Source of the DNA: Stenotrophomonas humi
Lineage (GTDB): Bacteria > Pseudomonadota > Gammaproteobacteria > Xanthomonadales > Xanthomonadaceae
Assembly: GCF_001431415.1 (NCBI RefSeq)
Contig: NZ_LDJI01000021.1
Location: 62,001 to 126,000 of the forward strand
Length of the DNA stretch: 64,000 nt
Reading direction: 5' to 3'
The position numbers were made by a program, and so were the translations under genes. The stretch's first letter is position 1. Each line of letters opens with the position of its first letter. Positions 40,589-49,560 of the stretch are shown one piece after another. The notes under the pieces are model-generated. The model was not told the DNA's origin. It did not search any database and saw only the letters and a program-made list of their open reading frames with translations.

Positions 40589-43204
40589 ATGAGCACCACC
40601 GAATTTCCCATCACTCCCCTGCTGCCGCGGATTCTGGCGCAGCTGGAAACCCATACCCGCCTGGTGCTGGAAGCCCCGCCCGGCGCCGGCAAGACCACCC
40701 AGGTGCCGCTGGCGCTGCTGGATGCACCGTGGTTGGCCGGGCGCAGGATCATCATGCTCGAACCCCGCCGCGTGGCCGCTCGCAGCGCCGCGCTGTTCAT
40801 GGCCCGGCAACTGGGCGAACCGGTTGGCGAGACGGTCGGCTACCGCATCCGCTTCGAGAACAAGGTGTCCGCACGCACCCGCGTTGAAGTGGTCACCGAA
40901 GGCATCCTGACCCGCATGCTGCAGGACGATCCACTACTGGAAGGCGTGGGCGCGCTGCTGTTCGACGAATTCCACGAGCGCCACCTGTCGGCCGACCTGG
41001 GCCTTGCCTTGGCGCTGGACGTGCAAGGCCAGCTGCGCGACGACCTGCGCATCGTGGTGATGTCGGCCACGCTCGACGGCGAACGCCTCGCCAACTTCCT
41101 CGATGCGCCGCGCCTGTCCAGCGAAGGCCGCAGCTACCCGGTAGAGGTCAGCCACTTCCCGGCCCGGCGCGATGAAGCACTGGAAGCGCAGACCCGCCGC
41201 GCGGTGGAGCAGGCATTGGCCGAGCATCCCGGCGATGTGCTGGTGTTCCTGCCGGGGCAGCGGGAAATCGCCAAGGTGCAGGCTGCCTTAAGCCCCTCCC
41301 CCTCCGGGGGAGGGGTTGGGGAGAGGGTAGGAGCCGCAGCCTCCCACAACTCTCAACAGCACCAGGCTTCGTCCGCACCCTCATCCGGCGCTGCGCGCCA
41401 CCTTCTCCCGCAGGGAGAAGGGTACGAAGTGCTCCCGCTCCACGGCGAATTGCCGATCGAGCAGCAATCGCGCGTGTTGCAACCTGACCCGGACGGCCGC
41501 CGCCGCGTGGTGCTGGCCACCAACGTGGCCGAATCCTCGGTGACGCTGCCTGGCGTGCGCGTGGTGATCGACGCCGGCCTGGCACGTGAACCACGTTACG
41601 ACCCCAACAGCGGCTTCTCGCGGCTGGATGCGGTGGCCATCTCGCAGGCTTCGGCCGACCAGCGCGCCGGTCGCGCCGGGCGCGTCGCCGCGGGCTGGGC
41701 GTGGCGCCTGTGGCCGCAATCGCAGCGACTGGAACCACAACGACGCCCGGAGATGATGCAGGTCGAGCTGGCCTCACTGGCGCTGGAGCTGGCCGCCTGG
41801 GGCAGCGATGAACTGCGCTTCGTCGATCCACCGCCAGCGGGCGCGTTGGCTGCCGCACGCGAACTGCTGCAACGCCTGGGCGCACTGAGCAAGGACAACA
41901 CCATCACCGCGCTGGGCAAACGCATGCTCGGCCTCGGCACCCATCCGCGCATGGCCGCGATGCTGTTGTCGGCGACGAATGCCCGCGAACAGGCTCTGGC
42001 GGCGGATCTGGCCGCGCTGCTGGAAGCACGTGATCCACTGCGCCAGGGCGGCGATGCATTGGCCGCCCGCTGGCGCGCGCTCGCCGCCTTCCGCAGTGGC
42101 CGCGCACCGCATGATGCCAATCGCAGCGCATTGGCCGCCATCGACGCGGCGGCCAAGCAATGGCGCCGACGCCTGCGCTGCGATGGCGCGCCACCGGCCG
42201 ATATCGAAGCGCACGAACTGGGCGACCTGCTCGCGCATGCCTTCCCCGACCGCATTGCCGTGCAGCACCCGAGTGACCCGATGCGCTACCAGTTGGCCAA
42301 TGGCCGCAGCGCGCGTCAGTTCGACAACAGCGACCTGCGCGGCGAGCCGTGGCTGGTCATCAGCGAGTTGCGCCACGACCCACGCGATGCCTTGATCCTG
42401 CGTGCCGCACCGGTGGACGAGGCACGCCTGCGCAGCGACTTCCCCGAGCGCTTCCGGCAGCAGGACGTGGTGCGTTGGAACAGCGCCAAGCGTGCGCTGG
42501 AAGCGCGCAGGGAAAGCAGCTTCGAGCGCATCGTGCTCGACAGCCGTCCCGCCGGCCAGGTGAATCCAGCGCACGCTGCACGCGCATTGACCGACGCCGT
42601 GCGCGAGCTGGGCCTCGATGCCCTGCCCTGGACCGAGAACCTGCAGCAATGGCGTGGGCGGGTGATGGGCCTGCGTCACTGGATGTCGGAACTCGAACTG
42701 CCCGATCTCTCCGACACCGCCCTGCTGGCAACGCTGGACGATTGGCTGCTGCCTGCCTTCACTGGCAAGACGCGGCTGGATGCCTTATCCGAAGAAGAGC
42801 TCGGTGAAGCGCTGAAGTCCGGCATCGACTGGAACACGCGGCAGTTGATCGATCGCCATGCACCGGTGCGCATCAGTGTGCCTTCAGGCATGGATCGGCG
42901 CATCGACTACACACTGGACGATGACGGCATCACCCCGCGCCCGCCGGTGCTGGCGGTGAAGCTGCAGGAGTTGTTCGGCCTGGCAGATACCCCGCGCATC
43001 GCCGATGGCCGCGTGCCGCTGCTGCTGCACCTGCTCTCGCCAGGTGGCAAGCCGCTGCAGGTGACGGGCGATCTGAAGAACTTCTGGCAGAACACCTATG
43101 CCGAGGTGAAGAAGGAAATGAAGGGACGCTATCCCCGTCACCCGTGGCCGGACGATCCGTGGAGTGCGACGGCGACGCATCGGGCGAAACCACGCGGGAC
43201 CTGA
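40589..43204 (+). CDS. hrpB: ATP-dependent helicase HrpB
   Basis: An 871-residue DEAH/RHA-type helicase. Motif I APPGAGKTTQVPLALL, motif Ia LEPRRVAAR, motif II FDEFHERHLSADL, motif III VMSATLD, motif V ATNVAESSVTLPGVRVVIDAGLAREPRYD and motif VI QRAGRAGR are all present, followed by the HrpB C-terminal domain. Residues 235-278 (bases 41291-41422) interrupt the second RecA domain, between REIAKVQAAL and YEVLPLHGELP. They are Gly/Ser/Pro-rich and encoded by a copy of the dispersed composite repeat, yet the frame is kept. The insert falls on a surface loop position by inference, so activity may be retained. Confidence 0.93.
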   Translation: MSTTEFPITPLLPRILAQLETHTRLVLEAPPGAGKTTQVPLALLDAPWLAGRRIIMLEPRRVAARSAALFMARQLGEPVGETVGYRIRFENKVSARTRVEVVTEGILTRMLQDDPLLEGVGALLFDEFHERHLSADLGLALALDVQGQLRDDLRIVVMSATLDGERLANFLDAPRLSSEGRSYPVEVSHFPARRDEALEAQTRRAVEQALAEHPGDVLVFLPGQREIAKVQAALSPSPSGGGVGERVGAAASHNSQQHQASSAPSSGAARHLLPQGEGYEVLPLHGELPIEQQSRVLQPDPDGRRRVVLATNVAESSVTLPGVRVVIDAGLAREPRYDPNSGFSRLDAVAISQASADQRAGRAGRVAAGWAWRLWPQSQRLEPQRRPEMMQVELASLALELAAWGSDELRFVDPPPAGALAAARELLQRLGALSKDNTITALGKRMLGLGTHPRMAAMLLSATNAREQALAADLAALLEARDPLRQGGDALAARWRALAAFRSGRAPHDANRSALAAIDAAAKQWRRRLRCDGAPPADIEAHELGDLLAHAFPDRIAVQHPSDPMRYQLANGRSARQFDNSDLRGEPWLVISELRHDPRDALILRAAPVDEARLRSDFPERFRQQDVVRWNSAKRALEARRESSFERIVLDSRPAGQVNPAHAARALTDAVRELGLDALPWTENLQQWRGRVMGLRHWMSELELPDLSDTALLATLDDWLLPAFTGKTRLDALSEEELGEALKSGIDWNTRQLIDRHAPVRISVPSGMDRRIDYTLDDDGITPRPPVLAVKLQELFGLADTPRIADGRVPLLLHLLSPGGKPLQVTGDLKNFWQNTYAEVKKEMKGRYPRHPWPDDPWSATATHRAKPRGT
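41291..41422 (+). repeat. Composite dispersed repeat inserted in frame within hrpB
   Basis: 132 bp made of a left inverted pair (CCCTCCCCCTCC/GGGGGAGGGG plus TTGGGGAGAGGG), a spacer, then CCCTCATCCGG..CCACCTTCTCCCGC/GGGAGAAGG. Same parts and order as 1512-1626. It adds 44 codons to hrpB without a stop. Its length equals two units of the 66-bp array at 1602, perhaps by chance. Confidence 0.85.
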
Positions 43205-43415
43205 GGGTGCTGCAGGCAGGCCCGGAGTGCGTGAAGAGAAGCTGGCAAGGGTGGAGTCGGGAAGAGAGGCCGTTGCTCCTGCTGTTGCCTCAATCACGCC
43301 GCACTCTTTTCATTCAGCGTGGGTCGCTCCCGACTCCCGCAGTAGCGGCTAACATCCCCTACACGCCCATGCAGCGAAGATGGGCATCTGACCCGCGACA
43401 ACAAGGACTCCCCAC

Positions 43416-43772
43416 ATGAGCAAGTTCAGCGATATCACTGGTCCGGCGCTGGAGCGCGCCATGGAACTGGTCAACCACGCAGGTGGCAGCCTGAAGGGTG
43501 GCGGTGCCAATGCCGCCGAGTGGCTCAAGGCCGGTGCTGCCATCGGTGCGATGAAAACCAGCGGCAAGGCCGTTACCCGCGTCGCCAAGCGCAACCCCAC
43601 TGCCACCATCGCCGTGGCCGCCGTCGGCCTGGGCCTGCTCGGCTATGCGCTGTACCGCAAGAACAAGCGTGACAACGAAGCGGTCGAAGCCAAGTCGCGC
43701 CAGATTGCCCAGCGCCGTCGCCACGCCGCCAGCGTCACCGATGAAACCAGCGATATCGGTAGCGACGCCTGA
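43416..43772 (+). CDS. Small membrane-associated protein, unknown function
   Basis: A 118-residue protein with AAGGA before its ATG. One transmembrane helix (TIAVAAVGLGLLGYALYR, about 68-86) lies between a basic segment (KAVTRVAKRNP) and a strongly basic tail (RKNKRDN, RQIAQRRRHAA). The N-terminal third is soluble and Gly-rich. By charge, the tail should be cytoplasmic. Family not recognised, but coding character is good. The stop is followed at once by a run of seven T. Confidence 0.75.
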   Translation: MSKFSDITGPALERAMELVNHAGGSLKGGGANAAEWLKAGAAIGAMKTSGKAVTRVAKRNPTATIAVAAVGLGLLGYALYRKNKRDNEAVEAKSRQIAQRRRHAASVTDETSDIGSDA

Positions 43773-43782
43773 TTTTTTTAAG

Positions 43783-43862
43783 CAGGAGTGAGTAAAGAAG
43801 CGTGAGAAGTGAGACAGGCGAAACAGCAACGCTGCTCTGATTTCAGGCTTTACTCGCTCCTG
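43783..43862. repeat. Inverted repeat after the small membrane protein gene
   Basis: CAGGAGTGAGTAAAG pairs with CTTTACTCGCTCCTG with one mismatch over 15 bases. Further GTGAG/CTCAC pairs lie inside and just after it, up to about 43943 (GTGAGC/GCTCAC). The gap to rluE is therefore almost wholly hairpin-forming. Confidence 0.6.
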
Positions 43863-43945
43863 GCTTCCCGCGGCTCTCACCTGCCGAGCAACGTTGATGC
43901 AGGCCTGAGTGAAGTGGAGTGAGCGCGCGATGGCTCACTTCACAG

Positions 43946-44482
43946 TCAAACCTCCCGCCACCGCCCCGGTTGCAGATCGCCCAGGGCATGCGGCCCCATC
44001 GACGCGCGCACCAGCCGCAACGTCGGCAGCCCGACAGCGGCCGTCATGCGCCGCACCTGTCGGTTCCGGCCTTCGGTAATCGTCACCGCCAACCACGCAT
44101 CCGGCACGGTCTTGCGGAAACGCACGGGTGGATCGCGTTCCCATAACGCCGGTGCGTCTTCCAGAAGCTGCACCCGGGCCGGCAAGGTCGGGCCATCATT
44201 GAGCTGCACGCCATCACGCAGCGCCTGCAGTTTGTCCTCGCTTGCCACGCCCTCCACCTGCACCCAGTAGGTCTTGGGCTGCTTGTGCTTCGGGTCGGTC
44301 AGGCGATGGGCCAGGCTGCCGTTGTCGGTGAGCAGCAACAACCCTTCGCTGTCGTAGTCCAGCCGCCCGGCGGCATAGACGTTGGGCGGCAGGCCAAAAC
44401 CGGCCAGCGTCGCGCGCGGCGGCTGGCTGCGGTCGGTGAACTGGCACAGCACGTTGAAGGGCTTGTTGAAGGCGATGAGCAT
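43946..44482 (-). CDS. rluE: 23S rRNA pseudouridine synthase RluE-type
   Basis: A 178-residue pseudouridine synthase of the RsuA/RluE family without an S4 domain. It starts MLIAFNKPFNVLCQFTD, then AAGRLDYDSEGLLLLTDNG with the catalytic Asp, TYWVQVEG, and EGRNRQVRRMTAAVGLPTLRLVR (motif III). The lack of an S4 domain and the overall pattern fit RluE, which modifies one uridine of 23S rRNA. ATG 44482 is chosen; the frame extends to 44602 but that segment lies in an inverted repeat and looks noncoding. Confidence 0.9.
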   Translation of the reverse strand: MLIAFNKPFNVLCQFTDRSQPPRATLAGFGLPPNVYAAGRLDYDSEGLLLLTDNGSLAHRLTDPKHKQPKTYWVQVEGVASEDKLQALRDGVQLNDGPTLPARVQLLEDAPALWERDPPVRFRKTVPDAWLAVTITEGRNRQVRRMTAAVGLPTLRLVRASMGPHALGDLQPGRWREV

Positions 44483-44496
44483 TGAATGCGGGGATT

Positions 44497-44629
44497 GGGG
44501 GAGCGGGGATCGGGAATGAAAGTTTACTGCGTGCTGCAAGAGCAGCCAGAAATCAGCTCCCGCTTTCAGCGGCGATGCCGCATGAACCCACAGCCGCAGC
44601 ACTGCCGCATTCCCTGTTCCCCACTCCCC
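44497..44629. repeat. Long imperfect inverted repeat upstream of rluE
   Basis: GGGGGAGCGGGGATCGGGAA (44497-44516) pairs with the region 44608-44629, whose complement reads GGGGAGTGGGGAACAGGGAA. The intervening 90 bases hold no gene. GGGAATGGGGA-type inverted repeats like this are common between genes in this bacterial family. Confidence 0.65.
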
Positions 44630-44643
44630 GCTTGATCCCTGCC

Positions 44644-45501
44644 TTAAACCTTTACAAACCGCAGCGTCATCCGGTCGCTCTCGCCGATGGCCTTGTACTT
44701 GGCGGCATCGGCGGCGTCATGGTTGTTGGACGGCGGCAGCGTCCATACGCCGTTGGGATGGTCCTTGGTGTCGCGCGGGTTGGCGTTGACCTCACTGCTG
44801 GCGTCGAGCTTGAAGCCGGCCGCTTCGGCCATGGCAATCACCTGCGCCTGGCCAACGTAGCCACTCTTGTCGTCAGCGGGCACGTCGGCCTTGGCACGAT
44901 GCTCCACCACACCCAGCACGCCGCCGGGCTTGAGCACATCGAAGAAGGCGCGGAACAAGCCTTCGGCCTGGTTGCTGGAACGCCAGTTGTGGACGTTGCG
45001 GAACGTCAGCACCACATCCGCCGAGCCCGGCTTGCCCAGCACCGGTGCCGCCGGGTTGTAGGCCACTTCGGTGGCGCGGTCGAACAGTGCCGGGGCTTCG
45101 GCGAACTTCTTGGCCAGCCCATCGCGTGAACGCTGCTGGTAATCACGGCCGCCACCGGCCGGCAATGCCGTGGGATCGACCACCGCGGCCACGTACTGGC
45201 CACTCTCGCGCAGATACGGCGCAAGGATTTCCGCGTACCAGCCGCCGCCCGGGGTGATTTCGATCACCGTCTGCTGCGGCTGCAGGCCAAAGAACGCCAG
45301 CGTCTGCGCCGGATGGCGATACGCATCGCGCACGACATTGGCCGGCGTGCGGCTACTGCTGGCCACTGCGGCCTGCAGCTGCGGCGACACATGGATGTCG
45401 GTAGCGGCAACTGCAGCATCCTTGGACAACACGGGCAGGCTGGACATCAATGTGCCCACGCCCAACAGACAGGCACACAGCAACGGGACTGGCTTGTTCA
45501 T
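44644..45501 (-). CDS. Exported class I methyltransferase-like protein
   Basis: A 285-residue protein with a signal peptide (ending about SLPVLS). The body has a Rossmann methyltransferase pattern: TVIEITPGGGWYAEILAPYL (motif I), then VVDPTALP, DVVLTFRNVHNW (motif IV) and LKPGGVLGVVEHRAK (post-motif). Family members (COG4798-like) are predicted periplasmic methyltransferases; because SAM is cytoplasmic their reaction is unclear. ATG 45501 has GGAG upstream. Convergent neighbour: none; the aldo-keto reductase starts divergently 186 bp away. Confidence 0.82.
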   Translation of the reverse strand: MNKPVPLLCACLLGVGTLMSSLPVLSKDAAVAATDIHVSPQLQAAVASSSRTPANVVRDAYRHPAQTLAFFGLQPQQTVIEITPGGGWYAEILAPYLRESGQYVAAVVDPTALPAGGGRDYQQRSRDGLAKKFAEAPALFDRATEVAYNPAAPVLGKPGSADVVLTFRNVHNWRSSNQAEGLFRAFFDVLKPGGVLGVVEHRAKADVPADDKSGYVGQAQVIAMAEAAGFKLDASSEVNANPRDTKDHPNGVWTLPPSNNHDAADAAKYKAIGESDRMTLRFVKV

Positions 45502-45686
45502 CACGTACTCCGGCAAGGGTGTGGCGCGAGCCTAGCACGCGTTGAACCGCTGGCAATGCGGCGCAAATGTTCACATTGCGTTAGCGTCATGACGCAATGC
45601 GGAACGCTGTTTTTTCGTTGCTGCCATCGCACCGGAACGATCTGCGTCTATGCTGCGAGGCTTGAGAAAAAAACAGGAAGAAGCCC

Positions 45687-46646
45687 ATGACCCAGCTCCG
45701 TGAACTTGGTCGCTCCGGCCTGCAGGCCAGCCCCATCGCTTTTGGCGGCAACGTCTTTGGCTGGAGTGCTGATGAAAAAACCTCCTTTGCGCTGCTCGAC
45801 GCATTCGTCGATGCCGGCTTCAACCTGGTCGACACCGCCGACGTCTACCCGGCGTGGGTGCCGGGCAACCGCGGAGGTGAATCGGAAACGATCATCGGCC
45901 GCTGGCTCAAACACAGCGGCAAACGCGACAAGGTGCTCATCGCCACCAAGGTGGCCAAGTGGGCCGAGCACCCCGGCCTGTCGGCCGACAACATCAACGA
46001 AGCCGTCGAAGACTCGTTGCGCCGCCTGCAGACCGATGTCATCGATCTGTACCAGGCACACGAAGACGATGAGTCAGTACCGCTGGAAGAAACGCTGGGC
46101 GCGTTCGCACGCCTGATCGAAGCCGGAAAAGTGCGCGCCATCGGTGCCTCCAACTACAGCGCCGCGCGCTTGCGCGATGCCCTGAAGGTCTCGGCCGACT
46201 ATCACCTGCCGCGTTACGAGACGCTGCAACCGGAATACAACCTCTATGACCGCGCAGGCTACGAAGCAGAACTGGAACCGCTGGCCCGCGAACACTCGCT
46301 GGGCGTGATCAGTTACTACTCGCTGGCCAGTGGCTTCCTCACCGGCAAATACCGCAGCGCCGACGATGCGGCAAAAAGCAGCGCGCGCGGTGCCAAAGTG
46401 GTGGAGCGTTACGTCAACCCGCGCGGCCTGCGCATCCTCACGGCATTGGACGACCTGGCCGCCAGGCACAAGGCCACGCCGGCGCAGGTGGCACTGGCAT
46501 GGTTGATCGCCCGCCCCGGCATCACCGCGCCCATCGTCAGTGCGACCGGCGTGGAGCAGTTGCACGATGTATTGGCTGCAGCACGGTTGACGCTTTCAGA
46601 AGCCGACATCGTCCAGTTGGATGGGGCCAGCACCGAACAAGACTGA
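45687..46646 (+). CDS. Aldo/keto reductase
   Basis: A 319-residue NADPH-dependent oxidoreductase of TIM-barrel fold. The catalytic tetrad is visible: Asp and Tyr in NLVDTADVYP, Lys in LIATKVAKW and His in YQAHEDD. Coenzyme-binding residues appear near SAASGFLTGKY-like (SLASGFLTGKY) and PIVSATGVEQL. Such enzymes reduce aldehydes and ketones; the substrate is not known. AAGAAG precedes the ATG. Confidence 0.92.
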   Translation: MTQLRELGRSGLQASPIAFGGNVFGWSADEKTSFALLDAFVDAGFNLVDTADVYPAWVPGNRGGESETIIGRWLKHSGKRDKVLIATKVAKWAEHPGLSADNINEAVEDSLRRLQTDVIDLYQAHEDDESVPLEETLGAFARLIEAGKVRAIGASNYSAARLRDALKVSADYHLPRYETLQPEYNLYDRAGYEAELEPLAREHSLGVISYYSLASGFLTGKYRSADDAAKSSARGAKVVERYVNPRGLRILTALDDLAARHKATPAQVALAWLIARPGITAPIVSATGVEQLHDVLAAARLTLSEADIVQLDGASTEQD

Positions 46647-46727
46647 ATGCGCTGGTGATTGGACGCGGCACTGACCGCGTCGTAGCATCTCCGGACAGGG
46701 GGGTAGACCGCGAATGGAGTCCTACCC

Positions 46728-47027
46728 ATGAAGACCACATCCGCAGCCCAACGCACCATCGACCGTGACGCTGAACTTGCCTATTGGCGCGGCGTCCACG
46801 CCATCGGTCGGCTTGGCCAACACGACTTCGACCATTACCAGCGCCTGCTGGAAATGGGCTACGACGTCTATCAGGCGTATCCCCGCGCCAACGAAGAGCA
46901 GCTCTACCGTGTGCTGCAGGACAGCTATCACCGGCACAACCCGTCGCTGGCCGTGCCATGGGATGAAGCCCGCTGGCTGGTGCGGCATGCATGGCACCAC
47001 GCGGAGTCGGGCCGGGGACTGCATTGA
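46728..47027 (+). CDS. Small hypothetical protein
   Basis: A 99-residue soluble protein with GGAG before its ATG. It is rich in Tyr, His and Trp (YWRGVHAIGRLG, DFDHYQRLLEMGYDVYQAY, RWLVRHAWHHAE) and largely helical. I do not recognise a family. Codon use is like its neighbours. It sits 81 bp after the aldo-keto reductase and before a repeat element. Confidence 0.7.
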   Translation: MKTTSAAQRTIDRDAELAYWRGVHAIGRLGQHDFDHYQRLLEMGYDVYQAYPRANEEQLYRVLQDSYHRHNPSLAVPWDEARWLVRHAWHHAESGRGLH

Positions 47028-47062
47028 GGAGTTGAAAGAGCTGGCTCTGGCTTGGGCCAAGG

Positions 47063-47222
47063 CTCCTCCCTTCTCCCGCATGCGGGAGAAGGTGCCCCGA
47101 AGGGGCGGATGAGGGGGCTCTGCGCTTTTTGATTGGCTTCGAAAAGACAGGTACTCGGCCATCAGCGCGACGTCGGCTCCCCTCTCCCCAACCCCTCTCC
47201 CGCAAGGGGAGAGGGGCTTAAG
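47063..47222. repeat. Composite dispersed repeat, inverted copy
   Basis: In reverse order to copies at 1512 and 41291: CCTTCTCCCGC/GCGGGAGAAGG and GGGGCGGATGAGGG first, a spacer of about 75 bases, then CCCCTCTCCCCAACCCCTCTCCC/GGGGAGAGGGG. Located between the small protein gene and the LysR gene, where it could act as a terminator region for both. Confidence 0.75.
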
Positions 47223-47247
47223 CAAAAGCAACGCAGCAGCGCTGCAG

Positions 47248-48150
47248 TCACCGGGCGAATGGTGCGTTCACCATCGCCTGCGCCAGGTAATCCAGGAACG
47301 AGGTGATCCGCGCCGATACCGCCGTGTTGCGGTAGTACACCGCGTGGATCGGCTGGCGCACTTCCACGGTCTGTTTCGGCAGCACTTCCACCAGGGTGCC
47401 GGCCTCGCGGTCACGCTCGGTCATGAAGTCGGACAGACAGACGATGCCGACGCCTTCCAACGCCAACCGGCGCAGGGTTTCGCCACTGGACACCGCCAGC
47501 ACCGGACGTACGTGCAGCAACGTGCCGTCCTCATCCCGCAGCGGCCAATGGTTCAGCGAATCCGGCTCGTTGAAACCGAGCAGCGAGTGTTCGCGCAACC
47601 GCGCCAGGTTCTTCGGCACGCCGTGCTGCTGCAGATAGACCGGGCTGGCCAGCACGCGCAGCCGGCTGTGCGCCAACGGCCTTGCGTGCAGCGTGGAATC
47701 GGCCAAGGGGCCGATGCGTATGGCGACATCGGTGCGGCGTTCGAGCAGGTCGATATAGCGCTCGCTGCTGTTGAGCTCCAGCGCGACTTCCGGGTAACGG
47801 GCGCGGTAACCGGCGACCAACGGTGCGATCACATGCAACACGAACGGCATGGCCGCATCCACCCGCAAACGGCCAGAAGGACGCTCGCGACGCGCGGCGA
47901 TCTGCTCCTCGGCCGCTTCCACCGACGCGACAATCGCGCGTGACTGCTCCAGGAAGGCTTCGCCTTCCTCGGTCAGGTGCAGGCGCCGGGTGGTGCGGGT
48001 CAGCAACGTGGTGCCCAGCTTCTCTTCCAGCCGCGCCAGCGCCCGGCTGACCCCGGACGTGGTCTGATCCAGTTGCTCGGCTGCGGCGGTGATCGAGCCG
48101 GCGTCGATCACCGCAATGAAGGCCTGCATCTCATCGAGGGTGGTTTTCAT
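47248..48150 (-). CDS. LysR-family transcriptional regulator
   Basis: A 300-residue regulator. The N-terminal winged helix-turn-helix reads MQAFIAVIDAGSITAAAEQLDQTTSGVSRALARLEEKLGTTLLTRTTRRL, followed by the linker helix and the substrate-binding domain (GRLRVDAAMPFVLHVIAPLVAGYRARYP). ATG 48150 starts the protein directly at the HTH region. Divergent from the MFS transporter with a 126-bp gap, so it probably regulates that gene and perhaps dkgB behind it. Confidence 0.92.
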   Translation of the reverse strand: MKTTLDEMQAFIAVIDAGSITAAAEQLDQTTSGVSRALARLEEKLGTTLLTRTTRRLHLTEEGEAFLEQSRAIVASVEAAEEQIAARRERPSGRLRVDAAMPFVLHVIAPLVAGYRARYPEVALELNSSERYIDLLERRTDVAIRIGPLADSTLHARPLAHSRLRVLASPVYLQQHGVPKNLARLREHSLLGFNEPDSLNHWPLRDEDGTLLHVRPVLAVSSGETLRRLALEGVGIVCLSDFMTERDREAGTLVEVLPKQTVEVRQPIHAVYYRNTAVSARITSFLDYLAQAMVNAPFAR

Positions 48151-48276
48151 CGGCGTGCATTCGGGGGGGACGGCCAATTATTGACTGAAACTCAACAGTC
48201 ATTGGCGTGAAGACCGCTTTTTCAGCAAGAGTCGGGCGCTCAGACTTCGCAGCCTGTCCCTTCCCGGAAACATCCC

Positions 48277-49491
48277 ATGTCCCGTGGCATCCCCCTTGCC
48301 CTGCTGGCGCTGACACTAGGCGCGTTTGCCATCGGCACCACCGAATTCGTCATCGTCGGGCTGATTCCGACCATCGCCGCCGACCTGCACGTCAGCCTGC
48401 CTTCGGCCGGCCTGCTGGTGTCGCTCTATGCGCTGGGTGTGGCCGTCGGCGCACCGGTGCTCACCGCACTTACCGGCCGGGTGCCGCGCAAAGCGCTGCT
48501 GGTCGCGCTGATGGTGCTGTTCACCGTTGGCAACCTGATCGCATGGATGTCGCCAGGCTACGGCTCGCTGATCGTGGCGCGGGTGCTGACCGGCCTGGCG
48601 CATGGTGTGTTCTTCTCGATCGGCTCGATCATCGCCACCTCGGTGGTGCCGAAGGAAAAGGCCGCCAGCGCGATTGCCATCATGTTCACCGGCTTGACCG
48701 TTGCACTCGTCACCGGCGTGCCGCTCGGCACCTTCATCGGCCAACACCTGGGCTGGCGTGCGACCTTCCTGGCCGTGGCCGCGCTGGGTGTGATCGCGCT
48801 GGTCGGCAGCCTGTTGTTCGTACCGCGCAACCTGCCGCGCAGCGCACCGGCCACGTTCGGCCAGCAGTTCGCGGTACTGGCACAACCGCGCCTGCTGCTG
48901 GTGTACGCGATCACCGCGCTGGGCTACGGCGGCACCTTTCTCTCCTTCACCTACCTGGCTTCGATCCTGCAGGACGTGACCGGTTTTTCCGCCAATGCGG
49001 TGAGCCTGGTGCTGCTGGTGTACGGCGTGTCGGTAGCCATCGGCAACCTGTGGGGCGGCCGCCTTGCCGACCGCATGGGCCCGATTCCCGCGCTCAAGCG
49101 TATCTTCGCGCTGCTGGCGCTGGTGCTGTTCGTGCTCACCTTCACCGCCTACAACACCTGGCTGGTGCTGCTGACGGTGCTGGCACTGGGCGCGGTGGCC
49201 TTCGGCAATGTGCCGGGCCTGCAGGTGTACGTGGTCAAGCAGGCGCAGCGTTTCGTTCCGCAGGCCGCCGATGTTGCCTCGGGCCTGAACATCGCCGCGT
49301 TCAATGTCGGCATCGCCCTGGGTGCATCGCTCGGTGGCCTGGTCGTTGACCACGTCGGCCTGATGCACACGCCATGGCTGGGCGCGCTGGTCGTGGTGGG
49401 CGCTTATGGGCTGACCGTGCTCAGCGGCCGCCTGGATCGCCGCGATGGCATCGACGACCGCGCCGAAGGCATCGCCGTCGCCGCGCACTGA
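48277..49491 (+). CDS. MFS efflux transporter (DHA1/AraJ-like)
   Basis: A 404-residue transporter with twelve predicted helices. It begins with GAFAIGTTEFVIVGLIPTIAADLHVSLPSAGLLVSLYALGVAVGAPV, diagnostic of the DHA1 branch of sugar and drug efflux pumps, and has GRLADRMGPIPALKR between helices 8 and 9. Likely proton-driven export from the inner membrane. It is controlled, by inference, by the divergent LysR gene. The dkgB gene follows 69 bp later on the same strand. Confidence 0.9.
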   Translation: MSRGIPLALLALTLGAFAIGTTEFVIVGLIPTIAADLHVSLPSAGLLVSLYALGVAVGAPVLTALTGRVPRKALLVALMVLFTVGNLIAWMSPGYGSLIVARVLTGLAHGVFFSIGSIIATSVVPKEKAASAIAIMFTGLTVALVTGVPLGTFIGQHLGWRATFLAVAALGVIALVGSLLFVPRNLPRSAPATFGQQFAVLAQPRLLLVYAITALGYGGTFLSFTYLASILQDVTGFSANAVSLVLLVYGVSVAIGNLWGGRLADRMGPIPALKRIFALLALVLFVLTFTAYNTWLVLLTVLALGAVAFGNVPGLQVYVVKQAQRFVPQAADVASGLNIAAFNVGIALGASLGGLVVDHVGLMHTPWLGALVVVGAYGLTVLSGRLDRRDGIDDRAEGIAVAAH

Positions 49492-49560
49492 CATCCCCCG
49501 TTACTTTCCGTTCGCGATACGCGGCGCAGCCTGTATCGCGACACCATTGTGGAGACTCCC

